DNA of 64,000 bases from assembly GCF_003053725.1 (NCBI RefSeq), contig NZ_QAYC01000007.1:162306-226305 (forward strand), written 5' to 3'. The notes beneath the pieces are model-generated. The model was given only the letters and a program-made list of their open reading frames with translations, was not told where the DNA came from and did not search any database. Of this stretch, positions 47,688 through 57,183 are shown in pieces. Within the stretch, counting starts at the first letter, position 1. Each line of letters starts with the position of its first letter. A program made the position numbers and the translations under genes. Origin of the DNA: Rhodovulum kholense. Its GTDB lineage: Bacteria > Pseudomonadota > Alphaproteobacteria > Rhodobacterales > Rhodobacteraceae.

Positions 47688-48086
47688 ATGGCCGCATTGT
47701 TGCTTCGCTGGCTGGTCGCCTTCCTGCTGCTGGCCCTGACCTACAACCCCACCCCCTGGAATTACGTCCGCTGGGCGATCTCAGGCTGGGACAGCCAGAC
47801 GCCGATGGTCGTGCTGGCGGGGCTTTTGCTGTTCACCGGCTACGCGATCTACCTGCGCGCCACGCTGCGCTCGATCGGGCCGTTCGGCATGGCGCTGGTG
47901 GCGGCACTCGTCGGAGCACTGCTCTGGGTGCTGGTCGACTGGAACGTGATCCGGCTGGACGATCCGGGGCTCAACACCTGGATCGGGCTGCTAGCGCTGT
48001 CGCTGGTTCTGGGGGTCGGACTGGGCTGGAGCATCATCCGGCGGAAGCTTTCGGGACAGGCCGATATCGACGACGTGGACGACTAG
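47688..48086 (+). CDS. Small membrane protein, DUF6524-like (copy 1)
   Basis: 132 residues with four hydrophobic helices. It begins LLLRWLVAFLLLALTYNPTPWNY, in part, a pattern shared with the next gene, and ends in a short acidic tail (ADIDDVDD). It is divergent from purA. The function is unknown. The two copies share the N-terminal signature and overall topology but diverge at their C-termini, acidic here and basic in copy 2. Confidence 0.82.
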   Translation: MAALLLRWLVAFLLLALTYNPTPWNYVRWAISGWDSQTPMVVLAGLLLFTGYAIYLRATLRSIGPFGMALVAALVGALLWVLVDWNVIRLDDPGLNTWIGLLALSLVLGVGLGWSIIRRKLSGQADIDDVDD

Positions 48087-48239
48087 ATCCGCGCGGGACA
48101 TCGCGTCGCAGAGCCTTGACGGGCCCCGGATCGGCCCGGCCCTGCGACGATGAGGCCGCCCGAAAGTCGACGCATCCGCCCTAGGCCGCGTTAAACTCTT
48201 GTCGAGTCGGCACATCAAAATAATCACGGAGGAACATGA

Positions 48240-48665
48240 ATGTCCGGATTCCTGCTTCGCTGGCTGGTCGCCTTCCTGCTGCTCGCCGCCACCTACAATC
48301 CGACCGACTATAACTACGTCACCTGGGCCCAGGACAATTACGCCACCGACAAACCGCTGGTCATCGGTATCGGCGTGATGCTGGCCCTGGCCCTGCTGAT
48401 CTACCTCGTCGCCGCCGTCCGCACGCTCGGCGTTCTGGGGATCATCCTGCTGGTGATCATCCTCGGCCTTCTGGGCTACATCCTTGTCGGCAATGGCACA
48501 CTCAGCATGGAAATGAGCAGCTTCAACGTCTGGGGCGGCGCGGTTCTGCTGTCGCTGATCCTCGGCGGCGCGATGAGCTGGCGCTCGCCCAGCAAGATCA
48601 AGGCGGCGAACGCCAAGAAAGCCCGGTCGACCAGCAAAACCGCCGGCAAGACCGCCAGCGCCTGA
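48240..48665 (+). CDS. Small membrane protein, DUF6524-like (copy 2)
   Basis: 141 residues, a paralog of the previous gene: LLRWLVAFLLLAATYNPTDYN at the start, four hydrophobic helices, then a C-terminal tail rich in Lys, Ser and Thr (KIKAANAKKARSTSKTAGK). The ATG at 48240 follows GGAGGAA; another ATG four bases earlier is out of frame. The 153 bases between the copies look like a separate promoter region, so the two may be regulated differently. Function unknown. Confidence 0.84.
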   Translation: MSGFLLRWLVAFLLLAATYNPTDYNYVTWAQDNYATDKPLVIGIGVMLALALLIYLVAAVRTLGVLGIILLVIILGLLGYILVGNGTLSMEMSSFNVWGGAVLLSLILGGAMSWRSPSKIKAANAKKARSTSKTAGKTASA

Positions 48666-48728
48666 GGGGTTGCGGGAGCGGCCCGTTCGGCATAGGTACG
48701 CGCCAAGTCAAAGCCGGGGCCGCTCCAT

Positions 48729-49103
48729 ATGGAAAACGTCATCCTCATCGTTCATCTGATCCTCGCCGTCTGCCTGATCGGCATTGTGCTGCTGCAGCGC
48801 AACGAAGGCGGCGGGCTCGGCATGGGTGGGGGTGGCACGATCACCGGCCGCGCCCCGACCACGCCGCTGGGCAAGCTGACCTGGTTCTTCGCGGTCTGCT
48901 TCATCTCCAGCTCGATCGCGCTGACCATCATCGCCGCTGAAAACGCCGCAGGCACCTCGGTCGTCGACCGGCTGGGCATCCCCGCCCCGGCCGCCCAGGA
49001 CGAGACCGCGCCCGGCGATGCGCCCGCCACCGAGCCCGGGCTTCTGCCCCCCGCCCCGGTCGCGCCCAGCGACACGCCGGTTGCGCCGCCCCGCGCGGAC
49101 TAG
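48729..49103 (+). CDS. secG: Preprotein translocase subunit SecG
   Basis: 124 residues. Two membrane helices (VILIVHLILAVCLIGIVLL and LTWFFAVCFISSSIALTII) flank the conserved cytoplasmic loop LQRNEGGGLGMGGGG. The C-terminal 50 residues are a Pro/Ala-rich tail common in alphaproteobacterial SecG. It is part of the SecYEG channel and helps SecA-driven export. It precedes pyrG by 220 bases, with a strong hairpin between them. Confidence 0.95.
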   Translation: MENVILIVHLILAVCLIGIVLLQRNEGGGLGMGGGGTITGRAPTTPLGKLTWFFAVCFISSSIALTIIAAENAAGTSVVDRLGIPAPAAQDETAPGDAPATEPGLLPPAPVAPSDTPVAPPRAD

Positions 49104-49119
49104 GCCGCGCCCCGCCCCA

Positions 49120-49150
49120 CCGCGCGGCCCGACCGGCCGGGACCGCGCGG
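49120..49150 (+). terminator. Long GC-rich hairpin between secG and pyrG
   Basis: An inverted repeat of about 12 bp (CCGCGCGGCCCG ... CGGG, one bulged A, CCGCGCGG) lies 17 bases after secG. No T run follows, so it may be a weak or factor-dependent terminator. Confidence 0.42.
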
Positions 49151-49324
49151 CTGACACAAAATCACCACAACACATTGATTCGGGCCACAGACCCGCCCCA
49201 GCATCTTGCGGTCCGGTTGCGGCTCCGTCGCGAATCCGCTATAGTCCAAGTCCCGTGATGCTGGGGCGTGCGCGCCCCGAATCCAGCAGACCTTCGAGCA
49301 TTAGTCACGGGAGACTCCAGCTAC

Positions 49325-50968
49325 ATGGCACGCTTCATTTTCATCACGGGCGGGGTTGTGTCGTCGTTGGGCAAGGGCCTGGCTTCGGCCGCGCTGGGGG
49401 CCCTGCTGCAGGCGCGCGGCTTTACCGTCCGGCTGCGCAAGCTGGACCCTTACCTGAACGTCGACCCCGGCACGATGAGCCCGTTCGAACATGGCGAGGT
49501 CTTCGTCACCGATGACGGGGCTGAAACCGACCTCGATCTGGGGCATTACGAACGCTTCACCGGGGTCGCGGCACGGTCTACGGATTCGATCTCGTCGGGG
49601 CGGATCTATTCCAACGTGCTGGAGAAAGAACGCCGCGGCGACTATCTGGGCAAGACGATCCAGGTCATTCCGCACGTCACCAACGAAATCAAGGACTTCA
49701 TCGCCACCGGCGAGGACGAGGTCGATTTCATGCTGTGCGAGATCGGCGGCACGGTCGGCGATATCGAGGGCCTGCCCTTCTTCGAGGCGATCCGCCAGTT
49801 CAGCCAGGACAAGCCGCGCGGCCAGTGCATCTTCATGCATCTGACGCTGCTGCCCTACATCAAGGCCAGCGGCGAGCTGAAGACCAAGCCGACCCAGCAC
49901 TCGGTCAAGGAGCTGCGCTCGATCGGCATTGCGCCCGACGTGCTGGTCTGCCGGTCCGAGGGACCGATCCCGGCCAAGGAACGCGAAAAGCTGGCGCTGT
50001 TCTGCAACGTGCGCCCCGACAGCGTGATCGCGGCGCAGGACCTCAAGTCGATCTACGAGGCGCCGCTGGCCTATCACCGCGAGGGGCTGGACCAGGCGGT
50101 GCTGGATGCGTTCCAGATCAACCCGGCGCCGAAGCCCGATCTTTCGAAATGGGAAGACGTGTCCGACCGGATCTTCAACGCCGAGGGCGAGGTGCGCGTC
50201 GCCATCGTGGGCAAGTATACCCAGCTGGAAGACGCCTACAAATCCATTGCCGAGGCGCTGACTCATGGCGGCATGGCGAACCGCGTCCGGGTCAAGGCCG
50301 AATGGATCGATGCCGAGATCTTCGAACGCGAGGACCCGGGTCCCTGGCTGGAAGGCTTCCACGCGATCCTCGTGCCCGGCGGCTTCGGCGAGCGCGGCAC
50401 CGAGGGCAAGATGAAGGCAGCGGAATTCGCCCGCACCCGTGGCGTGCCCTATCTGGGGATCTGCCTCGGGATGCAGATGGCGGTGATCGAGGCGGCGCGG
50501 AACGTCGCCGAGCTGTCCGATGCCGGGTCGGAGGAATTCGACCACGAGGCCGGCAAGAAGCGCTTTACCCCCGTCGTCTACCACCTCAAGGAATGGGTGC
50601 AGGGCAATGCGATGGTGAAACGCAAGCTCGGCGACGACAAGGGCGGCACCATGCGGCTGGGCGCCTACACCGCGCATCTGCTGAAGGATTCGAAGGTGGC
50701 CGACATCTACGGATCGACCGTGATCGAGGAACGCCACCGCCACCGCTACGAGGTCGACATCAAGTACCGCAAGCAGCTCGAAGCCTGCGGAATGGTGTTT
50801 TCCGGCATGTCGCCCGACGGCCGCCTGCCCGAGATCGTCGAGTGGAAGGACCATCCCTGGTTCATCGGCGTGCAGTTCCATCCCGAGCTGAAATCGAAGC
50901 CCTTCGCGCCGCATCCGCTGTTCGCCGATTTCGTGCGCGCCGCGGTCGAGGCCTCGCGGCTGGTCTGA
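49325..50968 (+). CDS. pyrG: CTP synthase
   Basis: 547 residues. It aminates UTP to CTP using glutamine and ATP. The N-terminal synthase domain has [20 protein letters not shown] and [20 protein letters not shown]. The C-terminal glutaminase domain has the nucleophilic Cys in [16 protein letters not shown] and the His/Glu in [12 protein letters not shown]. The start at 49325 ([10 protein letters not shown]) is the family's usual beginning; a longer frame upstream is not supported. Confidence 0.98.
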   Translation: MARFIFITGGVVSSLGKGLASAALGALLQARGFTVRLRKLDPYLNVDPGTMSPFEHGEVFVTDDGAETDLDLGHYERFTGVAARSTDSISSGRIYSNVLEKERRGDYLGKTIQVIPHVTNEIKDFIATGEDEVDFMLCEIGGTVGDIEGLPFFEAIRQFSQDKPRGQCIFMHLTLLPYIKASGELKTKPTQHSVKELRSIGIAPDVLVCRSEGPIPAKEREKLALFCNVRPDSVIAAQDLKSIYEAPLAYHREGLDQAVLDAFQINPAPKPDLSKWEDVSDRIFNAEGEVRVAIVGKYTQLEDAYKSIAEALTHGGMANRVRVKAEWIDAEIFEREDPGPWLEGFHAILVPGGFGERGTEGKMKAAEFARTRGVPYLGICLGMQMAVIEAARNVAELSDAGSEEFDHEAGKKRFTPVVYHLKEWVQGNAMVKRKLGDDKGGTMRLGAYTAHLLKDSKVADIYGSTVIEERHRHRYEVDIKYRKQLEACGMVFSGMSPDGRLPEIVEWKDHPWFIGVQFHPELKSKPFAPHPLFADFVRAAVEASRLV

Positions 50969-50993
50969 GGACCGCGCGCGGGGCCGTCACGCC

Positions 50994-51785
50994 ATGCTGT
51001 CCTATCAGCACATCTACCATGCGGGAAATCTGGCCGACGTACACAAGCACGCGTTGCTGTGTGCGATGCTCGACTACCTCACCCGCAAGGACAAGCCGCT
51101 GACCTATATCGAGACCCATGCCGGGCGGGGCCTCTACGATCTGGCCGCGGCGGAGGCGGTCCGGACCGGCGAGGCGGCCGCGGGCATCGGCGTGATGGAG
51201 CGGCGCTTGCCCGAGGCCCATCCCTATCGGCGGCGGCTGACCGAGGTGCGTGCGCGCTTCGGCGCCAGCGCCTATCCGGGCTCGCCCCTGCTGGCGGCGC
51301 TGTCGCTGAGGCCGGGCGATGCGCTCCATCTGGCCGAACTGCACCCGCAGGAGCGCGCCGCACTGGAAGCCGCGATGGCCCCGTTCGGCGCGCATGTGCT
51401 GGCCCGGGACGGATTCGAGACGGCGCAGGCGCTGACCCCGCCAACGCCCCGGCGGGGCCTGATGCTGATCGACCCCAGCTATGAGGTGAAGACCGATTAC
51501 GCTGCGATCCCCCGGCATATGGCGGCGCTCCATCGCAAATGGAACGTGGGCACGCTGGTGCTGTGGTATCCGATCCTGCCCGCGGGCGCCCATGCGCCGA
51601 TGACGTCGGCCTTGCGCGTAGCCTTTCCCGAGGCGCTTCGCCACGAGGTGCGGTTTCCGCCCGCGCGTGACGGTCACGGGCTGATCGGTTCGGGACTCTT
51701 TGTGGTCAACCCGCCCTGGGGGCTCGAGGCCGAGGCGGCGGCCCTCGGCCGGCTGTTTTCGGCGCTCTCGGGCACGGCCAGCTGA
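50994..51785 (+). CDS. rlmJ: 23S rRNA (adenine-2030-N6)-methyltransferase RlmJ
   Basis: 263 residues. The N-terminal signature MLSYQHIYHAGNLADVHKH and the S-adenosylmethionine region YIETHAGRGLYDL are typical of RlmJ. The catalytic motif is LIDPSYE, corresponding to the DPP(Y/F)-type motif of adenine-N6 methyltransferases. It methylates A2030 of 23S rRNA in Escherichia coli. It starts 25 bases after pyrG and is probably cotranscribed with it. Confidence 0.94.
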   Translation: MLSYQHIYHAGNLADVHKHALLCAMLDYLTRKDKPLTYIETHAGRGLYDLAAAEAVRTGEAAAGIGVMERRLPEAHPYRRRLTEVRARFGASAYPGSPLLAALSLRPGDALHLAELHPQERAALEAAMAPFGAHVLARDGFETAQALTPPTPRRGLMLIDPSYEVKTDYAAIPRHMAALHRKWNVGTLVLWYPILPAGAHAPMTSALRVAFPEALRHEVRFPPARDGHGLIGSGLFVVNPPWGLEAEAAALGRLFSALSGTAS

Positions 51786-51851
51786 GCCGCGCAGCCCGCC
51801 GGGGTGCAAAACGCCTTTCCCGGCGCGCGACACAGGCCTATATCCCCCCCC

Positions 51852-52298
51852 ATGTTCGCAGACTTCCTCAACCGCCTGATCGGCCCCGACCCCGACCGGC
51901 TCGACGATCCCGACGCCCGGCTGGCTCTGGCAGCCCTGCTGGTGCGAATCGCGCGAACCGATGGCGACTATGCCCGCGAGGAGGCCGAGCGGATCTCGCG
52001 CATTCTCGCGGCGCGCTATGCGCTGAGCCCCGACCAGGCGCTGGAGCTGCGCAGCCGCGCCGAAACGCTGGAGGCGCAGGCCCCCGATACCGTCCGCTTT
52101 ACCCGCGCGATCAAGGACGCGGTGCCCTACGAGCACCGCGAGGGCGTGGTCGAGGCGCTGTGGGAGGTGGTTCTGGCCGATGGCGTGCGCGACGACGAGG
52201 AGGACGGCCTGCTGCGTCTGGTGGCAAACCTTCTCGGCGTCAACGACCGCGACAGCGCGCTGGCCCGCCAGCGGGCCGAGGCGAAACACGCCGGCTGA
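51852..52298 (+). CDS. TerB-like tellurite resistance family protein
   Basis: 148 residues, all alpha-helical. It shows the repeated acidic metal-binding pattern of TerB: ALAALLVRIARTDGDYAREE near residue 30 and ALWEVVLADGVRDDEEDGLL near residue 110. The ATG at 51852 matches the family's start. Chromosomal TerB-like proteins are widespread and rarely linked to tellurite itself; no other ter gene is nearby. It follows rlmJ by 66 bases. Confidence 0.9.
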   Translation: MFADFLNRLIGPDPDRLDDPDARLALAALLVRIARTDGDYAREEAERISRILAARYALSPDQALELRSRAETLEAQAPDTVRFTRAIKDAVPYEHREGVVEALWEVVLADGVRDDEEDGLLRLVANLLGVNDRDSALARQRAEAKHAG

Positions 52299-52478
52299 GA
52301 CCCGACCCCGGGCAGGCCGCGTCCGGCGCGCCGCAACCGCAACCCCTATGCGCGAACGGCTGGGACACATTGCCCAAATCCTGTGCGTTCGCCTGTCGGG
52401 GCGCCGTTTCCCCGTTGCAATCAGGTCCGAATTGCGCCCTAATCCGAGCCCGGACAATAACTTGGCAGCGGCTTTCGC

Positions 52479-53255
52479 GTGACTGAACCTACCCCGCCCG
52501 TTCTCGACATTCGCGATCTGCACAAGAGCTATGGGGATCTTGAGGTCCTGAAAGGCGTGTCGATCACCGCGCCGAAAGGGCATGTGGTCTCGCTGATCGG
52601 GTCCTCGGGCTCGGGCAAATCGACGCTTCTGCGCTGTGCCAACCTTCTGGAAGACAGCCAGCAGGGCGAGATCCTCTTCGAGGGCGAGCCGGTCAAGTGG
52701 CGCGGCACCGGCCCCGCGCGCCATCCCGCCGATCGCCATCAGGTGATCCGTATCCGCACCAACCTGTCGATGGTGTTCCAGCAGTTCAATCTCTGGTCCC
52801 ACATGACAATCCTGCAGAACGTGATGGAGGCCCCCGTCACCGTGCTGGGCGAGGACCGGCACGAGGTCGAGGTCCGCGCGCGGTCTCTGCTCGACAAGGT
52901 CGGCATCGGCGACAAATGCGACGCCTTTCCCGCCCAGCTTTCGGGCGGCCAGCAGCAGCGGGCGGCCATCGCCCGGGCGCTGGCGATGCAGCCCCGCGCG
53001 CTGCTGTTCGACGAACCGACCTCGGCGCTCGATCCCGAGTTGCAGCAGGAAGTCGTTCGGGTCATCAAGGTGCTGGCGGAAGAGGGGCGCACGATGGTCC
53101 TCGTCACCCATGACATGCGACTGGCCGCAGATGTCTCGGATCACGTCGTCTTCCTCCATCAGGGCCTGATCGAGGAACAGGGCCCGCCCGAGACCGTGTT
53201 CGGCGCGCCATCCTCGGCGCGTCTTCAGCAATTCCTGAGTGCAACGGCCGCTTGA
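52479..53255 (+). CDS. Polar amino acid ABC transporter ATP-binding protein (HisP-like)
   Basis: 258 residues. Walker [15 protein letters not shown]-loop [12 protein letters not shown], signature [15 protein letters not shown], Walker [16 protein letters not shown] and the switch His in LVTHDMR are all intact. It powers the importer whose binding protein and permeases follow. The start appears to be GTG at 52479 with no clear ribosome site, so translation may be leaderless or the true start may differ slightly. It is the first gene of the operon running to 60515. Confidence 0.93.
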   Translation: MTEPTPPVLDIRDLHKSYGDLEVLKGVSITAPKGHVVSLIGSSGSGKSTLLRCANLLEDSQQGEILFEGEPVKWRGTGPARHPADRHQVIRIRTNLSMVFQQFNLWSHMTILQNVMEAPVTVLGEDRHEVEVRARSLLDKVGIGDKCDAFPAQLSGGQQQRAAIARALAMQPRALLFDEPTSALDPELQQEVVRVIKVLAEEGRTMVLVTHDMRLAADVSDHVVFLHQGLIEEQGPPETVFGAPSSARLQQFLSATAA

Positions 53256-53289
53256 ACGGCCACATGTAAGACAACATGGGAGACTTCCG

Positions 53290-54009
53290 ATGAAAAAGCT
53301 GATCCTTGGCACCGCCGCCCTGGCCCTTTCGGCCGGCATGGCGCTGGCGCAGGACGTGGTGCGTCTGGGCACCGAGGGCGCCTACCCTCCCTACAACTTC
53401 ATCAACGATGCGGGCGAGGTCGACGGGCTTGAACGCGAGCTGGGCGACGAACTTTGCAAGCGCGCCGAACTGACCTGCACCTGGGTCACCAATGACTGGG
53501 ATTCGATCATTCCGAACCTCGTCTCGGGCAACTACGACACCATCATCGCCGGCATGAGCATCACGCCCGAGCGCGAGGAAGTCGTCGCCTTCACCCAGCC
53601 CTACACGCCCCCCTCGCTGTCCTCCTATGCTGCGCTGAGCGACGAGGTCGATCTTGAAGGCGGCGTGATCTCGGCCCAGACCGGCACGATCCAGGCCAAT
53701 CATGTGGTCGATACCGGCGCGACCCTGCTGGAATACCCCACGTCCGATGAATGCGTCGCGGCCGTCCGCAATGGCGAGGCCGATGCGGTGCTGGCCGACA
53801 AGGACGTCCTGGTGCCGATCGTGAACGAGGGCGACATGGTCTTCGTCGGCGAGGACACCCCGCTTGGCAACGGCATCGGCATGGCGTTCCGCAAGTCCGA
53901 TCCCGAGCTGAAGGACAAGTTCGACGCCGCGATCCAGTCCATGAAGGATGACGGCACCATGAACGCGCTCATCATCAAGTGGTTGGGCGAAGACTCGCCC
54001 CGCTGGTAA
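53290..54009 (+). CDS. Polar amino acid ABC transporter substrate-binding protein
   Basis: 239 residues with a signal peptide (MKKLILGTAALALSAGMALAQ). It belongs to the SBP_bac_3 family: VRLGTEGAYPPYNFINDAGE, WDSIIPNLVSGNYDTIIAGM, SITPEREEVVAFTQPY and NALIIKWLGE. The family binds lysine, arginine, ornithine, histidine, glutamine or opines. Given the downstream gamma-glutamylation enzymes, a basic amine-containing ligand is plausible. A hairpin follows the gene. Confidence 0.94.
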   Translation: MKKLILGTAALALSAGMALAQDVVRLGTEGAYPPYNFINDAGEVDGLERELGDELCKRAELTCTWVTNDWDSIIPNLVSGNYDTIIAGMSITPEREEVVAFTQPYTPPSLSSYAALSDEVDLEGGVISAQTGTIQANHVVDTGATLLEYPTSDECVAAVRNGEADAVLADKDVLVPIVNEGDMVFVGEDTPLGNGIGMAFRKSDPELKDKFDAAIQSMKDDGTMNALIIKWLGEDSPRW

Positions 54010-54018
54010 GACAGATGC

Positions 54019-54045
54019 GGGCGGGGCGGCCGGTTCGCCCCGCCC
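54019..54045 (+). promoter_or_regulatory. Intra-operon hairpin after the binding-protein gene
   Basis: A perfect 10-bp stem (GGGCGGGGCG, loop GCCGGTT, CGCCCCGCCC) lies between the binding-protein and permease genes, without a T run. Hairpins at this place in binding-protein operons commonly protect the upstream mRNA end or partly reduce read-through, giving more binding protein than permease. Confidence 0.65.
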
Positions 54046-54057
54046 CGCCAGTCCCAA

Positions 54058-54939
54058 ATGTTCGCGTCCTGCGCAGATCCCTCCACCCTCGAAGGTCTGA
54101 ACTGGCTTGCCTGCTATCTCACCAGCGGCAAGCACATGGCGTTCTACCAGTCCTTCCTGGTCGTGCTCGCCCTGCTGGCGATCACCGCCCCGGCAGCCCT
54201 GCTGTTCGGCTTCGGCGGCGCCATGGCCGCGCGCTCGCGGATCTGGCCGCTCCGGATCTTCGGGCGGGCCTACACCGCGATGGTCCGGGGCATTCCCGAT
54301 ATCGTCTTCTTCCTCTTCGTCCCGGTCGCGATGGATCAGGGGTTCGAGTGGCTGCGCCACAAGGTCAAATGCCCCGACTGGACCGAGCCGGTCCGGCAGG
54401 GCAGCGATTTCGTGGTCTGCCCGGCGGCCAAGCTGCCGCTGTCGACGAGCCCGCAATGGGTTCATGAAACCTACGGTTTCGCGCTGGCGGTGCTGGCCTT
54501 CGCCGTGGTCTTCGGCGCCTTCGCCGCCAATGTGCTTTACGGCGCGATGCGCGCGGTTCCCCGCGCCCAGATCGAGACCGCCGAGGCCTATGGCATGACC
54601 CCGCGCCAGTCCTTCTGGCGGGTCCTAGTGCCGCAGATGTGGATCTATGCGCTGCCGGGCCTGTCGAACCTCTGGATGATCCTGATCAAGGCCACGCCGC
54701 TGCTGTTCCTGCTGGGCGTGCAGGACATCGTCTACTGGGCCCGCGAGCTGGGCGGCTCGAAGACCTCGATCTTCGCCTATCCGCATCCCGACTGGCGGCT
54801 CTACTACTTCCTCGGCCTGCTGATTTTCTACCTGATGCTGACCCGGGTCTCCGAGGCGGTGCTGACCCGGCTGACGGCGCGGCTTTCGCACGGGCAGGCG
54901 ACGCTGGCGGGCGAAGCCCAGCGAAAGGCCGCGCAATGA
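54058..54939 (+). CDS. Polar amino acid ABC transporter permease (HisQ-like)
   Basis: 293 residues with an N-terminal helix (FLVVLALLAITAPAALLFG), then the binding-protein-dependent permease fold. The EAA loop, which contacts the ATPase, reads AQIETAEAYGMTPRQSFWRV, and VRGIPDIVFFLFV is the usual RGTP-like segment. A loop between the first helices is longer than usual and contains a Cys pair (KCPDW, VVCPAA). The start follows the hairpin directly. The stop overlaps the next permease start by four bases. Confidence 0.92.
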   Translation: MFASCADPSTLEGLNWLACYLTSGKHMAFYQSFLVVLALLAITAPAALLFGFGGAMAARSRIWPLRIFGRAYTAMVRGIPDIVFFLFVPVAMDQGFEWLRHKVKCPDWTEPVRQGSDFVVCPAAKLPLSTSPQWVHETYGFALAVLAFAVVFGAFAANVLYGAMRAVPRAQIETAEAYGMTPRQSFWRVLVPQMWIYALPGLSNLWMILIKATPLLFLLGVQDIVYWARELGGSKTSIFAYPHPDWRLYYFLGLLIFYLMLTRVSEAVLTRLTARLSHGQATLAGEAQRKAAQ

Positions 54940-55775
54940 GCTGCGTGCAGACATTCCAGGATTACGCCTTCCGCTCGCTCGGCTATGGCGAGCGGCTGCT
55001 GCCGCGCTCGGACTTCACCCTGTGCGAGCAATTCACCCTGATCGGCTCGGGGCTGGTCTGGAACATCTATTTCGGGGCGCTTGCGCTGTTCTTCGGCTTC
55101 TTCCTCGCGACCGCGGTCGCGGTGGCGCGCAACAGCAGCGCCTGGGTCGTCCGCAAGCCCGCCGAATGGTTCATCTTCGTCTTCCGCGGCTCGCCGCTCT
55201 TCATCCAGTTCTTCCTAGCCTATCAGGCCTTCGTGCTGCTGCCCAGAAACGGGATCGAGCTGAACCTGATCTTCACCCACATCACCGCCGAGACGGGCTG
55301 GCTGACCCGCGCCTGGGCGGGGGCGCTGGTCGTGCTGTTCCTGAACACCGCCGCCTATTCCGGCGAGATCTTCTACGGCGCGCTCCGCTCGGTACCCAAG
55401 GGCGACATCGAGGCCGCCGATGCCTATGGCATGGCGGGCTGGAAAAGGTTCCGGCGGATCGTCTGGCCGACCATGTTGCGGCTGGCCTGGCCCGCCTATA
55501 CCAACGAGGCGATCTTTCTCTTCCATGCCACGACGCTGGTTTACTTTTCCGGCTTTCCGGCCTGGCAGCAGAAGGGCGACGCGCTTTACTATGCCAACTA
55601 CTTCGCCGACAAGACCTTCAACCCCTTCATCCCCTATCCGATCGTGGCCTTCTATTTCATCCTCGTGACCCTTGCGATCATCGGCCTCTTCGGGCTGATC
55701 AACCGCCGTTTGAACCGCCACATGCCGTCCGAGTCCCGGCCGCGCCTGAGGATCCGCCCGCAGGTCATAAGATGA
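54936..55775 (+). CDS. Polar amino acid ABC transporter permease (HisM-like)
   Basis: 279 residues, second permease of the importer. The EAA loop reads GDIEAADAYGMAGWKRFRRI, preceded by FRGSPLFIQFFLAYQA and NTAAYSGEIFYGALRSV. About five membrane helices are visible. The ATG at 54936 overlaps the previous stop (ATGA), and its own stop overlaps the next gene in the same way, so transporter and enzyme genes are translationally coupled. Confidence 0.93.
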   Translation: MSCVQTFQDYAFRSLGYGERLLPRSDFTLCEQFTLIGSGLVWNIYFGALALFFGFFLATAVAVARNSSAWVVRKPAEWFIFVFRGSPLFIQFFLAYQAFVLLPRNGIELNLIFTHITAETGWLTRAWAGALVVLFLNTAAYSGEIFYGALRSVPKGDIEAADAYGMAGWKRFRRIVWPTMLRLAWPAYTNEAIFLFHATTLVYFSGFPAWQQKGDALYYANYFADKTFNPFIPYPIVAFYFILVTLAIIGLFGLINRRLNRHMPSESRPRLRIRPQVIR

Positions 55776-57103
55776 GCGCCTGGCTTCGCGACAATCCCGA
55801 GATCCGGACCATCCGGATGGCCGCCTGCGACCTGAACGGTCAGGCGCGCGGCAAGCGCGTGCCCTCGCGCTTTGCCGGCAAGATCGAGGAGGAAGGCACC
55901 CGCTTTCCGCTGTCGGTGCTGAATCTCGACATCTGGGGCGAGGATATCGAGGGCAGCCCGCTCGTCTTCGAGACCGGCGATGCCGATGGCGTGCTGCGCC
56001 CCACGGGGCGGGGCTTCGTGCCGATGCCCTGGCTCGACGCGCCGACCGCGCTTCTGCCCTTGTGGATGTTCGATGAACAGGGCCGGCCCTTCGAGGGCTG
56101 CCCGCGCCACGCGCTGGCGGTGGTGCTTGACGAATACGAGCGCCGGGGCTGGGCACCGCAGGTGGCGACCGAGCTTGAATTCTACCTGATCGACGACAGC
56201 GACGAGGTGCTGCACCCGCCGCGCTCGCCACGCTCGGGCAAGCGCCGCGAGGCGGGCGAGATCCTGTCGCTGCGCACGCTCGACGCCTTCGACGCCTTCT
56301 TCACCGATCTCTACGACGCCTGCGAGGCGATGGACATTCCCGCCGATGCGGCGATCTCGGAGGCCGGGACCGGGCAGTTCGAGATCAACATGATGCACGG
56401 CCCCGCGATGAAGGCCGCCGACGACGCCTGGCTGTTCAAGCTCCTGGTGCGCGGCATGGCCCGGCGCCACGGCTTTGCCGCCAGCTTCATGGCCAAGCCC
56501 TATGCCGACGATGTCGGCAACGGGCTGCATACCCATTTCTCCGTGCTCGACGCGCGCGGCAACAACATCTTCGACGACGCCAGTCCCGAGGGCTCGGGCT
56601 TCCTGCGTCAGGCCGTGGCGGGCTGTCTTGCGGCAATGCCCGACATGACGCTGATCCTCGCGCCCCATGCCAACAGCTACGACCGGCTGGTGCCCGGCAA
56701 CCACGCCCCCACCGGCATCTGCTGGGCGCTTGAGAACCGCACCGCCGCGATCCGCATTCCCGGCGGCAGCCCCCGCGCCCGCCGGATCGAGCACCGCGTC
56801 GCGGGCGGCGACATCAACCCCTATCTGATGATCGCGGCGATCCTCGGCGCGGCCCTGCAGGGTGTCGAGGAACAGCTCGAGCCGCCGCCGCCCATCACCG
56901 GCAATGCGTATGAACTCGACCTGCCGCAGATCCCGACCTGCTGGCAGGGCGCGATCGACGCCTTCGAACACAGCCCGCGCATGGCCCGGATCTTCCGCCG
57001 CGGGCTGATCCGCAACCTGACCATGACCAAGCGGCAGGAAGCGCGCCGCATCGCCGGGCTCGACGAGGACGCGCAGATGGCGCTTTATCTCGACACTGTC
57101 TGA
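55772..57103 (+). CDS. Glutamine synthetase family protein, PuuA-like (first copy)
   Basis: 443 residues of the type I-like GS fold. N-terminal beta-grasp with ACDLNGQARGKRVP; metal-binding Glu in EAGTGQFEINMMHG; the His in GNGLHTHFSV; ATP/substrate segment NHAPTGICWALENRTAAIRIP. The substitutions relative to true glutamine synthetase are those of gamma-glutamyl-amide ligases such as gamma-glutamylputrescine synthetase. It should couple glutamate to an amine using ATP. The start overlaps the permease stop (ATGA at 55772). Confidence 0.88.
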   Translation: MSAWLRDNPEIRTIRMAACDLNGQARGKRVPSRFAGKIEEEGTRFPLSVLNLDIWGEDIEGSPLVFETGDADGVLRPTGRGFVPMPWLDAPTALLPLWMFDEQGRPFEGCPRHALAVVLDEYERRGWAPQVATELEFYLIDDSDEVLHPPRSPRSGKRREAGEILSLRTLDAFDAFFTDLYDACEAMDIPADAAISEAGTGQFEINMMHGPAMKAADDAWLFKLLVRGMARRHGFAASFMAKPYADDVGNGLHTHFSVLDARGNNIFDDASPEGSGFLRQAVAGCLAAMPDMTLILAPHANSYDRLVPGNHAPTGICWALENRTAAIRIPGGSPRARRIEHRVAGGDINPYLMIAAILGAALQGVEEQLEPPPPITGNAYELDLPQIPTCWQGAIDAFEHSPRMARIFRRGLIRNLTMTKRQEARRIAGLDEDAQMALYLDTV

Positions 57104-57183
57104 GCCCGGTCCGGGCGCGGCGCGGGGGCTTGCCCGCCGCACGCGGCAAGACTAGGTTGAGCGCACATAATCAAGAGACTCCC

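Noticed and set aside
51852..52298. Tellurite-resistance or phage-defence ter system
   Set aside because: Only a lone TerB-like gene is present, without terZ/A/C/D/E partners. It is probably a housekeeping gene.
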